A stretch of DNA of 64,000 nucleotides from contig NC_061811.1 in assembly GCF_021462225.1 (NCBI RefSeq), positions 22,160,663 to 22,224,662 of the forward strand, in the 5' to 3' direction. How positions within the stretch are numbered: the stretch's first letter is position 1; each line of letters begins with the position of its first letter. The notes beneath the pieces are model-generated. The model was given only the letters and a program-made list of their open reading frames with translations. It made no database searches and was not told where the DNA came from. Both the position numbers and the translations under genes were made by a program. Shown here piece by piece: positions 49,546 to 62,389 of the stretch. This stretch comes from Girardinichthys multiradiatus (taxonomy: Eukaryota; Chordata; Actinopteri; Cyprinodontiformes; Goodeidae).

Positions 49546-50829
49546 TGGGTTTTCCTCCTGAACCTGTTACCCCATGCAAATTTTCATTGTATTTGTTTTT
49601 ATTAATTGTGAAATAATACCGACAGGAAGTGATCTACTTATCCAGAGCACAAGGTCTTAAACAAATTACTGTTGATACAAGTAATTAAAACCTCCACAAC
49701 AAGCTCTTCAGCACAGTGTCACAAATCTCAAGGAAGGCATGTTGAAAACCCGGCGATTAGTATCTCCCTGAGCTAAAAGAGGAGTATATATCAGAGTAAG
49801 TGGGTATGTATCTTTCAAATGGGTGTTTATCTTTTGTTATATTGTCATCCAGCTAGTTGCTTATGGCCTGTTGCTTAGCAGCTCAAAAACAAGAAAAACA
49901 GTCCAAGGAAGAGGCAAGCAGGACTGTTCTATTCTTATTTTTGACCAAATCTGCTGTTAACACTGCCTGCTTCCACTCTTCACAACGCTATAAAAAACTA
50001 TGTGGATTTCCTAGGCAGGAATGCAATGTTGTTAAAGCTAAAAGATGCACAGAGAAAAAACATCCCAACCAGTCACAGTCAGCCGCAGATCACAGCCGTT
50101 TTGCGTCCCACCATCCCTGTACCAGTCTCATCGGCAGGCATGCGGAACGGGCAACAAGCGGCCCTGCTCTGGGCTTTAAAAGGATCGAGGAGAAAGTTAA
50201 TGTTTTGATTAAATTCCAGCAATCTTAAAAATAGTCATGCAGATAAACGGCAGAGACGGGCAGAGCCAGGGGACCGTGCCAAGCAGGGCCAATGAACTCT
50301 CCGACAGAGACCCAGAGAGGCTTGCAAATAGCACAGTTAATGTCTCCATGGGGAATAACAAGAGCATGTCTTATTAATGCCTCTGACAGATTTCTGTCCC
50401 ATGCTCCTGTGCCCTTCACGCTTTTTGGCACCCATGTTTTATAATGAAGCATACTGAGAAAGGTGCCATAAAAACAGCAAGGAGACAACATGCAAGCATC
50501 TGCGGCATGCCCAAACTGCTTACACTAACCAGATCTTCTCTATGCTAACAATACATTATGCAACCTGAAATGTGTGGGTGAGATCAAGTCCAGAGGATGG
50601 GATACCAGCAGCAGGAACCGACATGATTTTTTTTTTTATTTGTGCTAAATTTAAATACATCAAACTTAAGTGAGGACTAAATATTTTCAGTGTTGATCTT
50701 TCTTCTTCATAACTTCTGTATTACCATCTAAAATACTAGACATGGTGAACAGTCCTCTGCTTGGAGTTGATCACAGTTTGTTTGCTTTTGTTTATCCACC
50801 TGCTTTTCCAGAACTGACCATGGATTCTA

Positions 50830-51540
50830 AATACACTTAAGATCTGATGATTTCCCTGGACATTTACCTAAAATCGATAATCTTCTGATCTTTGAGCCAC
50901 TTTGGTATCACTTTTGCTTTAGGTCGCGGTGCTCTATTGAACTGAAAAATACAGTGATCATTACCAAACCGCTCCTGGATTGCTGGAAGACGTTGACCTT
51001 GATCCCACCCTTTGCTCATGGAAGTGGGGGGAAGCCCACTCCATTGGATGAGAAGCAACGCCCACACATAGATTGTGTCTGGCTGCATAACTGTTGGCAC
51101 CATATAGGAATCGTGGTAACTCATCTTTCTTCTCTTAAATGATTTACAAAATGTCCCAAAGGTCTTTGTACTTCCCGAAGAACTTCAGTCAGCCACTGAT
51201 GTTCGTCTTGGACAGGAGAGACTTCTTTGCAGACATTCTTCTCCGAAGGTTGGTGTGAAAGGGTCTTCACGTCAATGCTCTTAGAAGCACCTGCTGCCAA
51301 TATAAAGCAAGCTCTGCACGGGTGGCAACGTTATTTTGCAGTGCACTCCTCAGAGAGACATGGTCCTGGAGACCAATCTTGGCACCCTCAAGTCTCCAAT
51401 ACTGCAACTGAATGCATCTCTCTGGACTTCTTGAAGAGCAAGCAAACCTTTCTTTCAGCTGCAGTTTTCTTAGCACACATTTAGGGCCATTTTGATACAA
51501 AATGTTGATTGCTGCTTGCTTTATTTTGGAGGTAACCACT
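50830..51540 (-). mobile_element. Decayed Tc1 transposase
   Basis: Minus-strand frames at 51548-51267 and 51124-50864 carry relics of a Tc1 transposase: SLRSALQNNVATRAELA, then KAKVIPKWLKDQKI. The latter is like the segment after the second catalytic Asp in Tc1 proteins. Stops and gaps separate them and terminal repeats were not found. Confidence 0.55.
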
Positions 51541-53473
51541 GCTAACACAAGTGGACAATAATGACGTCAAGCATATCTGTCCCTCTTTTATAGTAGTCAG
51601 TTTGCTAAAAAGCCTGATAACAGGATTTCAGCAGGCAGGCCTCTTTTTTTTTTTATGGCTTCTTGGCTGATGATGTGACTGTACTATCATGAAGTGATGT
51701 TTTTTATATTAGGAAAGGAGTCTATGATTCAGGACAATACAAAAAAACTGAACTAATCACAAAAACCAAAGCAACAGAATTACTTTTTTCACCACAAAAG
51801 CTTTTGCATGCAGAGATTCATCCCCATCATCAACTAAATTAAATAAATAATCATCAAAAACATATTCCCACAATTCAAATGACAAATTCTGCAGAATGTT
51901 TCCAGCCAATGGAAATAATGTGATTAAGTTGTCAGATAAATCTCAAAGCTTTCAGATAATATAATTTTTGCCGTTTTGTGACAATATTCAAGCCAGAAAA
52001 TTGTTTTAAAATAGAAACCACTCAGATTAATAGAATGATCAAACTGAGATTGGTTTCAGTTTCAATCATTAGGCATGACCGTGGCTAAATGTTTATATAA
52101 ATGTTAGTATTGCCCCAGACTATTTGAATTATGACTGCCAGATTCAACAGTGCAACACTGAGCTCGACAGAGCTCACATAAACATTCTTGTTTGGGTCCG
52201 TTAAAGGAAACGAGAGCTGTATGAACTCACTGACAATCCCAAGCTGTTTGGTAATGCATTGTATTGTTCGAATGCTGCTGCTGGCTACACACAATGCAGC
52301 TTTTTGTCGCCAAGATCAACAGAATAATGCGTTTGCTTGTGAAAACGAATGCAAAAGTCCCTGAATCAGTACATAAATGTGAGTAGGAGGTTGTGATGGA
52401 GAGGTAAAACAGAGGCCAGATGGATAAAGTGGTGCTAATGCGTGGGAGCCTTCTGTTCTCTGCTGCTCTCCTCTTTCCCATTTTAAACTAAAAATAAGAC
52501 TCTTCCCTAACTCAAGATGGTATCAAAGCAGAAGGTGAGAACTCTCCAGAAGAAATCCAGTGATGGAGAAAAATGCAATCAGTTATTGCTAATGACAGAA
52601 GTCATTTTCTAATCCAGCTTTTAATAGATATAATATAGAGACGTCCTGCAGAAAATATTGTTTTAATAAAAATTATGTTGAATTTTTACACAAATTAAAA
52701 TAAACCAAATTGGCAGTGAACACCCTTCAGTGTGAAAGTTACTACTGCAGGAAGAAGATAGAGTTAGTTTGACTGAGGTGTGTAAAAAATGTACATGGGG
52801 AAGCACAAGATATAGGCAGCCATTTAAAAAGAAAATATTTAGTTTAAGAAGGAGGCGGAGCCAATGGAGTATGATGCGTTTAAGGCTCCCGCTGAACTTC
52901 TGACACAAAGTTTAAAGAATGAAGTTTTAGATGCTTATACACTCCCCGTCTAATGATATATTTGCTAAAAAGTTCTGCGAAGTATTAAATGCTCTTTTGA
53001 GTTTTGGGATGACATCCAGTTTGAGAAACAAACATAATGAACCATCTGCAGCGAAGCCTTGTACTTCCTCAATCCAAACTGACACCCGGAGCTCTTCACC
53101 TTGCCATGCAAACTAAAAATCACTACAACATCTGGGTCTAAAGCTGCCATGTCCTGCTAACCAACAGTTATTTGTAAATATGGTACCCAATTAGACGTCA
53201 TTGTTCACTTTCTTCATTACCATTGGTTGCACCACCTCAAAAACATTGTATGTTCACTTCATCTATTTCAGATGAAGCATTTAAACATGTGGTTAAATTA
53301 TGAAGCAAAATCCATTTGTGAGACTGTATTTAGTACTTCTGAACAGTTAGTGCTAACATATAATGTTCCTAAGACACATTATTTTAGATGCCTGCAGCTC
53401 AGACACTATTTCATGTCATATTGATTGTTTTCCTTCATGTCCATCTGTATGCCTTCTAGATGACATTTTCATA

Positions 53474-55092
53474 CAGTACAGACCAAAAGTTAGGACACAC
53501 CTTCTCATTCAAAGAGTTTTCTTTATTTTCATGACTATGAATATTGTAGCTTCACACTGAAGGCATCAAAACTATGAATTAACACATGTGGAATTATATA
53601 CTGAACAGAAAAGTGTGAAAAAACTGAAAATATGTCTTATTTTCTAGGTTCTTCAAAGTAGCCACCTTTTGCTTTGATTACTGCTCCACACACTCTTGGC
53701 ATTCTGTTGATGAGCTTCAAGAGGTAGTCACCTGAAATGGTTTTCACTACACAGGTGTGCCCTGTCAGGTTTAAGAAGCAGGATTTCAAGCCTTATAAAT
53801 AGGGTTGGGACCATCAGTTGTGTTGGGCAGCAGGTGGATACAGTACACAACTGATAGTCCTACTGAATTAACTGTTAGAATTTGTATTATGGCAAGAAAA
53901 TAGCAGCTAAGTAAAGAAAAACGAATGGCCATCTTTACTTTAAGAAATGAAGGTCAGTCAGTCTGAACAATTGGGAAAACTTTGAAAGTGTCCCCAAGTG
54001 CAGTTGCAAAAACCATCAAGCGCTACAAAGAAACTGGCTCACATGAGAACCGCCCCAGGAAAGGAAGACCAAGAGTCACCTCTGCTGCGGATGATAAGTT
54101 CATCCGAGTCACCGGCCTCAGAAATCGCAGGTTAACAGCAGCTCAGATTAGAGAACAGGTCAATGCCACACAGAGTTCTAGCAGCAGACACATCTCTAGA
54201 ACAACTGTTAAGAGGAGACTGTGTGAATCAGGCCTTCATGGTAAAATAGCTGCTAGGAAACCACTACTGAGGACAGGCAACAAGCAGAAGAGACTTGTTT
54301 GGGCTAAAGAACACAAGGAATGGACATTAGACCAGTGGAAATCTGTGCTTTGGTCTGATGAGTCCAAGTTTGAGATCTTTGGTTCCAACCACCGTTTCTT
54401 TGTGCGGCGCAGAATAGGTGAACGGATGGACTCTACATGCCTGGTTCCCACCGTGAAGCATGGAGGAGGAGGTGTGATGGTGTGGGGGTGCTTTGCTGGT
54501 GACACTGTTGGGGATTTATTCAAAATTGAAGGCATACTGAACCAGCATTGCTACCACAGCATCTTGCTATTCCATCCGGTTTGCGTTTAGTTGGACCATC
54601 ATTTATTTTTCAACAGGACAATGACCCCAAACACCTCCAGGCTGTGTAAGGGCTATTTGACCAAGAAGGAGAGTGATGGGGTGCTGCGCCAGAGGACCTG
54701 GCCTCCACAGTCACCGGACCTGAACCCAATCGAGATGGTTTGGGGTGAGCTGGACCGCAGAGTGAAGGCAAAAGGGCCAACAAGTGCTAAGCATCTCTGG
54801 GAACTCCTTCAAGACTGTTGGAAAACCATTTCAGGTGACGACCTCTTGAAGCTCATCAACAGAATGCCAAGAGTGTGCGGAGCAGTAATCAAAGCAAAAG
54901 GTGGCTACTTTGAAGAACCTAGAATATAAGACATATTTTCAGTTGTTTCACACTTTTTTGTTCAGTATATAATTCCACATGTGTTAATTTATAGTTTTGA
55001 TGCCTTCAGTGTGAAGCTACAATATTCATAGTCATGAAAATAAAGAAAACTCTTTGAATGAGAAGATGTGTCCAAACTTCTGGTCTGTACTG
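53474..55092 (+). mobile_element. Tc1 element, 1619 bp, broken transposase
   Basis: The ends CAGTACAGACCAAAAGTTAGG and the inverse (CCAAACTTCTGGTCTGTACTG) are flanked by TA, with inverted repeats of roughly 150 bp or more. The transposase starts near 53891 but has early stops. An open part runs 53982-54590 with PSAVAKTIKRYKETG and VLWSDESKFEIFGSN. A frameshift follows, and 54591-54929 carries QSPDLNPIEMVWGELDRRVK and the C-terminus. It is a different Tc1 family from the three other copies. Confidence 0.9.
53982..54929 (+). pseudogene. Tc1 transposase, two frames
   Basis: The first frame holds the DNA-binding domain (NRPRKGRPRVTSAADDKFIR, with a GRPR hook) and the first catalytic Asp in WSDESKF. 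The second Asp block lies in the frameshifted joint near 54590-54640, and the third catalytic residue is in PDLNPIEMVW. Stops upstream of 53982 remove the true start. Confidence 0.82.
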
Positions 55093-55394
55093 TATGTAAA
55101 CCAGAAGGGAAATGTGCTGCAGGTACAATGTATGAAATGTTAAACACATGAGCTGAAAACATTTGGAGTCACTGAAGAACAAATGGCAGAGAGATGTAGG
55201 TGAACACATTTCAGAAGAATTGTGGCAAAATATGATTGACTGAAATTATACACTGCTCAAAAAAATAAAAGGAACACTTAAACAACACAATATAACTCCA
55301 AGTAAATCAAACTGTGCACTTAGGAAGCAACACTGATTGACAATGAATTTCACATGCTGTTGTGCAAATGGAAAAGACAACAGGGGGAAAACGT

Positions 55395-57143
55395 TGGAGC
55401 TAAATTGGGGCCATAAAGTTTGTTCAAACGAAAAAAACTTGAACCTGAAAAATAAAAGTTTGTTCAAACGAAAACAATTTGAACCTGAAAAATAAAAGTT
55501 TGTTCAAGCAAAAACAATTTGAACCTGAAAAATTATTTTGAACCTCTCCCAAAAAAATGTGAAAACTGGAAAAAAAAAGTTTTGCATCTGAATAAAATAA
55601 GTTCAAATCTACTTTTCAGATTCAAGTTTTCTTTTCCAAATTGTAGATTTTTTTTCCGGCTTCAAACTTTTGGCCCTGTTTTGGTGTGGGGGGCGGGGCC
55701 TCAGATCACGGGGGTGCGGAATCAGGACTGACAGCTCAACACAGCGGCTGAACAACATATTCCCAGCTGTTGCATTCAGGGACCATGGGAGCTGGAATTA
55801 TCTGTAATACATCATCGATATTCTATATATATGTGATTGGTTTTGAATGATAACCTGCCTCACCGATAGAAGCATCTTACGCATCTCGGAGGAGAAAATA
55901 TGATCTTGACACATTTGCACAGCATTTTAAGTTTGTGTTGGAGATTTCCCATGCTCTCAACATAAAGCAAAAGAACCGCCAGACTAAGCGACGGTATGAA
56001 ACCACATGCAAAACGAGCCAGTATTTTCAGAATATCCTTGCATAATTAAGCCTGGGCTTTTTTTCTGATCTCCGCTCTTCATTGTCAGCTCAGCTGGCCG
56101 CCCTGCAGTGCATGTTCATGTGTTACAGATCAGCTGTTCGCCAGCGTGCAGCAGAGCTGATCTGCCTGACTGGAGCAGAGGAGAGTTTTGTCTGAGCTAT
56201 CGCACCCTGTTGGCGGTCAGACTTCTCGGGAGTCTCTCCAGTCCTTGGCTCCCAGAGGCGATCAGACTATCTAACACTGACTCTTAAAAGAACGACTCTC
56301 AAACAGTTTCTAACTTTCAGCTCCTTTAATCTAAATTAGGCAGAGTAGTGATTACAGAGATCAGCGCTGAGGCCCGTCGCAGTTTGTAAAAGGATGACGA
56401 AGAGCCTCGATAGAAGGTCACGTGTAGTTTTATATCTGGCACTCCGATGCAATGGATGTGCTCTCCCTCAGTGATTATCAGTAGACTATGTGTCACCATT
56501 GTGGTGTCTATCTGGTAGGTTGTGTAGTAGCGGGTGTCCATCTTTAATCTAAGTGTGCTGTGGCTTTCTAATCAGACCAGTTACAGCCTGCTCCACCATC
56601 AAACCCAGTGCCCCAGCCACAGGTCATTCAAGACAAACCTTGGGCCATCTTTGTAATGTGTGTCGATGAGCATTCTTTTCTAACAAAAAGGAAACATTAC
56701 AATTTATGCTTAATATCATTATGGTATAAGTGGGAAAAACAGCTATGAGTCATATAAATAAAGGTTGTCCCTAACAGGTTGATATGGCATAGTTTAGGGC
56801 ACAATGGTCCAGCAAAATATCAGCGCCCCAGAAACTGTCGCCTCTTGCGTACTTGATGTCGCGCTCGCCCTGCGTCTGTGCAGGGCGGTGGGCTGGTGAT
56901 TCAGCTCGTGGGCCGGTGGTTCACGGGCTGAAGTGAACCACCGGCCCATTAAAAACTAACCCTTGTCTCTACACGCACACATATACATATAAATATATAT
57001 ATAAACATAACATAACATACCATACATACATACCATACATAACATACCATACATACCATACCATACATACATACCATACATAACATACATACATAGCAGA
57101 GAGATGCACTGCGCACCTCTCTGCTGGATGCCAGACACAAACG

Positions 57144-57209
<66 letters not shown>

Positions 57210-57899
57210 TAAAAGGGTGGTGAAGTGAATCACCGTCCCACTAAACCAGCGGTCCACCGGAGATTTCCCCGGTTGACCCGTATGCCAGCATGCTCCTGGC
57301 TGTGAAAATACCGGCTCGTTTTGCATCTGGTTTCATACTGCCGCTTAGTCTAGTGGTTCTTTTGCTAGATGTTGTGAGCATGGTAAATCTCCAACACGGA
57401 CTTAAAATGCTGTGCAAATCTGTCAAGATCATATTTTCTCCTCTGAGATGCGCGTCGTGTATTCACGTAAACATTCACATATATATAGAATATCGATGAT
57501 GTATTACAGATAATCCCAGTTCCCACGGTCCCTGAATGCAACAGCTGGGAATATGTTGTTCAGCCGCTGTGTTGAGCTGTCAGTCCTGATTCCACATCCC
57601 CGTTATCTGAGGCCCCGCCCCCCACGCCAAAACAGGGCCAAAAGTTTGAAGCCGAAAAAAATATCTTCAAGTTCGAAAACAAAACTTGAATCTGAAAAGT
57701 AGTTTTGAACTTATTTTTTCCAGTTTCACAGCAGTTTTTTTTTTCAGGTGCAAAACGTTTTTTTCCAGTTTTCAAATTTTTTGGGGGGATGTTCAAAATA
57801 ATTTTTCAGGTTCAAATGTTTTTCTTTTGAACAAACCTTTATTTTTCAGGTTAAAATTTTTTTAGTTTGAACAAACTTTACGGCCCCAATTTAGCTCCA
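55395..57899. mobile_element. Non-coding DNA element with about 600-bp inverted repeats
   Basis: The ends read TGGAGCTAAATTGGGGCC inward from both sides. The two arms, 55395-56029 and 57303-57899, remain alignable as reverse complements over their whole length. Each arm begins with two or three tandem units of the type AAAGTTTGTTCAAACGAAA...TTTGAACCTGAAAAATA. The centre (56030-57302) has no coding frame of note and holds (CATAC)n and (TA)n runs. A GGAA present on both sides (55386-55389 and 57902-57905) could be the target duplication. It resembles a foldback-type non-autonomous element; I cannot assign a superfamily. Confidence 0.75.
57147..57205. repeat. (TA)n microsatellite
   Basis: About 28 TA units lie in the centre of the inverted-repeat element. 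A (CATAC)-type run precedes it at about 57005-57090. The Ile/Tyr-rich reading frame across it is an artefact of the repeat. Confidence 0.95.
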
Positions 57900-57940
57900 T
57901 AGGAATCTTTGGCGATTAGCAAGACACACTCAATAAAGGA

Positions 57941-58765
57941 GTGGTTCTGCAGGTGGGGACCACAGATCACAGGAGGAGCTCTGCCAGAGCCCTGCAAAAT
58001 GACCTCCACCAGGCCACAAATGCGCATGTGTCTGCACAAACGGTTAGAAACCGACTCCATGAGGATGGCATGAGGGCCCGAAATCCACAAATGGGGGTTG
58101 TGCTCACAGCCCAACACCGTGCAGGACGCTTGGCATTAGCCAGAGAACACCAGGATTGGCAAATTCACCACTGGCACCCTGTGCTCTTCACAGATGAAAG
58201 CATGTTCACACTGAGCACATGTGACAGATGTGACAGAGTCTGGAGACACCGTGGAGAGCGATCTGCTGCCTGCAACATCCTTCAGTATGACCGGTTTGGC
58301 AGTGGGTCAGTAATGGTGTGGGGTGGCATTTCTTTGGAGGGCCGCACGGCTCTCCATGTGCTCGCCAGAGGTAGCGTGACTGCCATTAGGTACCGAGATG
58401 AGATCCTCAGACCCCTTGTGAGACCATATGCTGGTGCTGTTGGCCCTGGGTTCCTCCTAATGCAGGACAATGCTAGACCTCATGTGGCTGGAGTGTATCA
58501 GCAGTTCCTGCAAGATGAAGACATTGAAGCTATGGACTGGCCCGCCCGTTCCCCAGACCTGAATCCGATTGAGCACATCTGGGACATCATGTCTCGCTCC
58601 ATCCACCAACGTCACGTTGCACCACAGACTGTCCAGGAGTTGGCGGATGCTTTAGTCCAGGTCTGGGAGGAGATCCCTCAGGAGGCCATCCACCGTCTCA
58701 TCAGGAGCATGACTAGGTGTTGTACGGAGGTCATACAGGCACGTGGAGGCCACACACAATACTGA
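57941..58765 (+). pseudogene. Tc1 transposase, N-terminally deleted with intact catalytic domain
   Basis: The frame of 274 codons lacks the first DNA-binding helices because of a deletion. It keeps the second half of the DNA-binding region ([21 protein letters not shown]). The whole DDE domain is there: LFTDESMF, LLMQDNARPH and PDLNPIEHIWD, with 34 residues between the second Asp and the Glu, the Tc1 spacing. A 6-base duplication gives CDRCDR. The C-terminus RGGHTQY is intact. It is best regarded as a relic because the terminal repeat and the start are gone. Confidence 0.82.
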
Positions 58766-60311
58766 ACCTCATTTTGACTTGTTTTAAGGACATTACATCA
58801 AAGTTGGATCAGCCTGTAGTGTGTTTTCCACTTTAATTTTTTTAAGAGTGACTCCAAAGAATATCCACCCGAAAAAGCTTCAAAGCAACATAGCAGCATT
58901 TTGTACTGTTTAAAGCAAGAAGAATGACATTATTTAAATGGAAAAAGTCACACCCACCTTTATATGGATAGTGGGTGAAGGAGGTAATAAGTCTCTTTCA
59001 ACTTGAAAAGATTCAACACACTAATAATTATTTTGATGCATGGCAGCCTTTTTAAACTTTTTTGATCTAGTAAATGCCGACATTTATATGTGGTATGTGT
59101 GTGTTAATGTATATCTAATTGGTTATAATTATGTATTTTTAGAATTAATAGTATTATTAGTTATATTATAAGTATTTGTTTACTTTTTTCTTGTTCTATT
59201 TGCAAAAAAAGGCCGATAAATTGGAGATTGTATTCTCCTTTGCTGTTAAAGCACTAAGAATATAAGTTATTTCTTCTTTATCATAAGAAAAATAAACTAT
59301 TTTTTATGACGTGAAGGATGAATAGAATAAAAGAAAGTTGCGGTTTTATCATTCTGAGCTTCCAGCTTTGGTCCGTCATAGAACAGGCTGGATTTGAAAG
59401 GTGATAGGAGCCTTTTGGAAATCACAGAGATGAAAAGAAGCTACATTCTCAATGCAATGGAGAGAATGATGTTTACAGTTAATGCTGATTGTGCCAATGA
59501 CTAATATGAAATACTAAAATATCAATTGACACTTTAAAATATCACACAAGGGACAACATTTAAAATAACCTTTAAACATTTAAAAGTAATGGAGCCTTCA
59601 GACTTAAGGGGGGACGTCTCCTTTGCTCCGAAGATGAATACTTAAATGCCGCTCTCAACATGAGATCTAGAAGAAAGTACTTTAAAAGATGTTCCTATAC
59701 CTTCTCATAATGTAATGTATGTATGTAAAGAGAAATCGTAACCGTCTAAAACCGATATCTGCAGGACAAACATTTCCAAGACTTTTTTGTTTATAAGACC
59801 CCATAATACCAGTTTCAGGCCACATCCCAATTCATGTTTTGAAATCACAATTTCCCCGTTTCACATGTTAAAGCCAGTGTTGTATTTTATTTTTTACAAA
59901 ATGCAGGGGACTACAAAGAGTTAAAGGGGAGTTGTGAGAATGGACAGCTGTAAAGACAAAAATGCCCAAAGCTATTAGATGCACCCGCAGCAGCACTCTT
60001 TTTAGCACTACCAATGGTGACAACGGTAGGTAGCAGCAGATAAAACTGACATCAAACAATAAAAAACATATATATTCTGTGAGGCTTTAAGGCATTTTGC
60101 AGACAGGGAACGACATTAGCCCCCTTCTCCACAAGCTGGGGTGAAGAGCAAACTAATCCAAAAGTGGACCTAGCCGTGGCTGTGCTGGTTGCTGGGAGAC
60201 TGAAGGAGTACTGAGTGTGTAGTCTGAATGTGGTGTGTACCTGGTAGGCCGTCCAAGAAACGTCCAGATATCATATTTGCTCATAAACAAAACTGACAAA
60301 CTATGCAATAG

Positions 60312-60500
60312 GGCACGGCGCTGGTGGTGTAGGGGTTAGCACGCGACCACATATAGAGGCTATAGTCCTTGAAGCGGACGTCCTGGGTTCGAGTCCCGGA
60401 CCCGGCGACCTTTGCCGAATGTCTCCCCCTCTCTTTGCACCTCCTTCCTGTCTGCCTACTATCAAAAATAAAGGCCTCTAGTGCCGAAAAAATTCTTTAA
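60312..60500 (+). mobile_element. tRNA-derived SINE
   Basis: GGCACGGCGCTGGTGGTGTAG followed by GGGGTTAGCACGCGACC gives the tRNA-like head with a recognisable A-box region. GGGTTCGAGTCCCGGACCC is a good B box. The body ends CTTCCTGTCTGCCTACTATC followed by AAAAATAAAGG. This is a well-preserved RNA polymerase III type SINE; the same tail appears at 42375-42545. Confidence 0.85.
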
Positions 60501-62053
60501 AAAAACCCAAAAAACTATGCAATAGAAATATAAATCTCTCAAAGAACAGCCTGGACTGCATGCATACCATGCATTCAAGCTCTCAGTGGTATGAGTCTAT
60601 TTGGTGACTTTCATTTAATGCTGCTAAAAAATCTTTTAGAAAGTTAAACGGTTGAAAGGTGGTAGTCATTAAGAAGCTGAATGCTTGGTATGTTTGCAAA
60701 GAATACAAAGCAGAAATAAATCAACACTTAGGTATTTGATTATTTATTGCATGTCATTTATCGCAACTTTCACTAACATTATAACATGACACACATTTTC
60801 CACACAATATGCAACCCTACTTCCATGTAATCTACAGACTGTGTAGAGAACAATGTAACAGTCTTGTTTGTATGATTCATTTTTAGATGCTGTGTGCATG
60901 GTGTTCTCGTTGCCTGGGCATGCCAAGGTATCCTTGGAAAGTGCTTAGCCAGGTTCTAATGGTTTTAACTTGGGAGCAGCATGCAAGACAGCTTGCGCTT
61001 GATGCACCAAAGCTCTGCTCTGTGGTCGGGTAACACCTACGCAATAATGAATCTGAAAGCAGCCTGCCGTGTTGAAGGCTTCATATGTGTAGGGATTCAG
61101 CATCTCAGTTAAATGTCAAACAAGGCAAAAACAAAATTGTCTTTTGACAAGAACAATTAAGAAAAATTAGCTTCAAGTTAGACTGCAACCCTCCTCAGAA
61201 GAAATGAAAATGGCTGCACTTCCCATCATGATACAAATCTTTCATGCATTTACATTTATAAAAAAACTGGGAAAATCCCAAGGTACCGAGAGCAGCTTTA
61301 ATATACATAATTTCTTGATGTTTGGTGTCTTCCATTGCAGTGGAGCAAAACCTAAAAAAAGGACCATGCAAAAACTTAAGGATCTCACTAAAGGAGGTGT
61401 GCAGCAGAGAGACTGGTTTGTTTTCAAGAAAAGGAAAAAAACTGACTGGGGCCACGGTCCCCCAGTGCCTTATAAGGCAGTGTTTCTTTCCAGCAAGCAC
61501 TCTGAAGCTCAGACTTGAGAGCAAGTCGACTACACTCCAGACATGAAGCAGATTTTAAGGTTGACTCTCTGAGAACAGGAAAAGCTGGGGCTACCCCGTC
61601 CTCTCCACAGATAGAGCTAAACACTTAGAGGTTCAAAGCATGGAGGGGATGTGATATATACAGCAAGAATAGAGTGAAAGAAACCCGGTGATAGGAGATG
61701 TTGAGCGTAAGGAGCAGTGGTTAAGGACAAGAACAAGATAAGCCGACAACAGCTAAAGAAAGAAAGAAAACAAAAGGGCAGCAGGGCATTACAGTACCTC
61801 CTAGGCCTCCCTATCATCCATATGTACTTAAGCTCTGTGCATTAAGTTATCAGGACACACTAGGTCTGCAGCAGGGTCGAAACCCGCTGAAATGGAGCTG
61901 CAGCAGAGGTACCTGCAGTGTGTTTACCAAGCCTGAGAGGAGCAAGGAAAAAGAGATAAGGTTGAAAAGTGAAAGTGGGAAAGTGCGGCTGTTCCTAGGG
62001 ACTTTGAGCCCCATGTTCAGCTGCCAACTATTTACTCAGTGAGGTCATTTCCT

Positions 62054-62389
62054 TTAGGACGGCAGGAAAGTAACATACCTTGCAATCAAGAGTCCAGATT
62101 TTTTTTTTACTTCTAAATGTCCCTCCTTTTGCTTGTTCTCAAACATCGCTCTCCTATGAAAAGAGATATACAGACAGCCTAGCAACACAATCAGCAGCCA
62201 AATAATGGTCAGTTTGTACCAGGGGAAGGTAGACTTCAGGTTACACCTAAGGGATGCAAAGAGAAGTAATTTTCTGCAAATGACAATATCTGTTAGGGTG
62301 GAACAGGTTTGGACGAGCTGTATATAAGGAAAGTGATATAGTTTCTGCAGTTTCTCAAGGGAATCAGCTGCTTGGCAAGATCTAAACAC
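62054..62389 (-). other. Open reading frame with a possible membrane segment, unrecognised
   Basis: The frame of 111 codons contains the hydrophobic stretch LTIIWLLIVLLGCLYISF followed by a charged segment (MFENKQKEGHLEVKKKSG). It reaches a GTATGT that could serve as a splice donor at about 62080. No family is recognised and no neighbouring exon was found, so it may be chance. Confidence 0.2.

Larger units (their letters stand above)
45029..53473. other. rock2 intron 1 or upstream region; no gene recognised
   Basis: About 8.4 kb of AT-rich DNA. It contains Tc1-like relics (45760-46070 and 50830-51540) and a Rex3/RTE fragment (49215-49545). I searched the minus strand for a GC-rich first rock2 exon ending at a donor in phase 0 and found none. 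Other open frames are short and unconvincing. Confidence 0.45.
55250..58858 (+). mobile_element. Tc1 copy split by a 2.5-kb inverted-repeat element
   Basis: The left part (55250-55390) is the terminal region of the same family as 42803-44347. The right part (57902-58858) resumes at the matching point (GGAATCTTTGGCGATTAGC) and runs through the transposase to a truncated end before the right terminal repeat. About 350 bp around the transposase start are deleted near 57966. The rest of the transposase is open to its stop at 58765. Confidence 0.88.

Noticed and set aside
56949..57326. Frames rich in Ile/Tyr and Met/Cys/Tyr
   Set aside because: They are produced by (TA)n and (CATAC)n microsatellites in the centre of the inverted-repeat element.
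61204..61518. Plus-strand frame of 104 codons with a Lys-rich middle
   Set aside because: No recognised domain, no splice context, and equally long frames run on the opposite strand at the same place. It is most likely chance.
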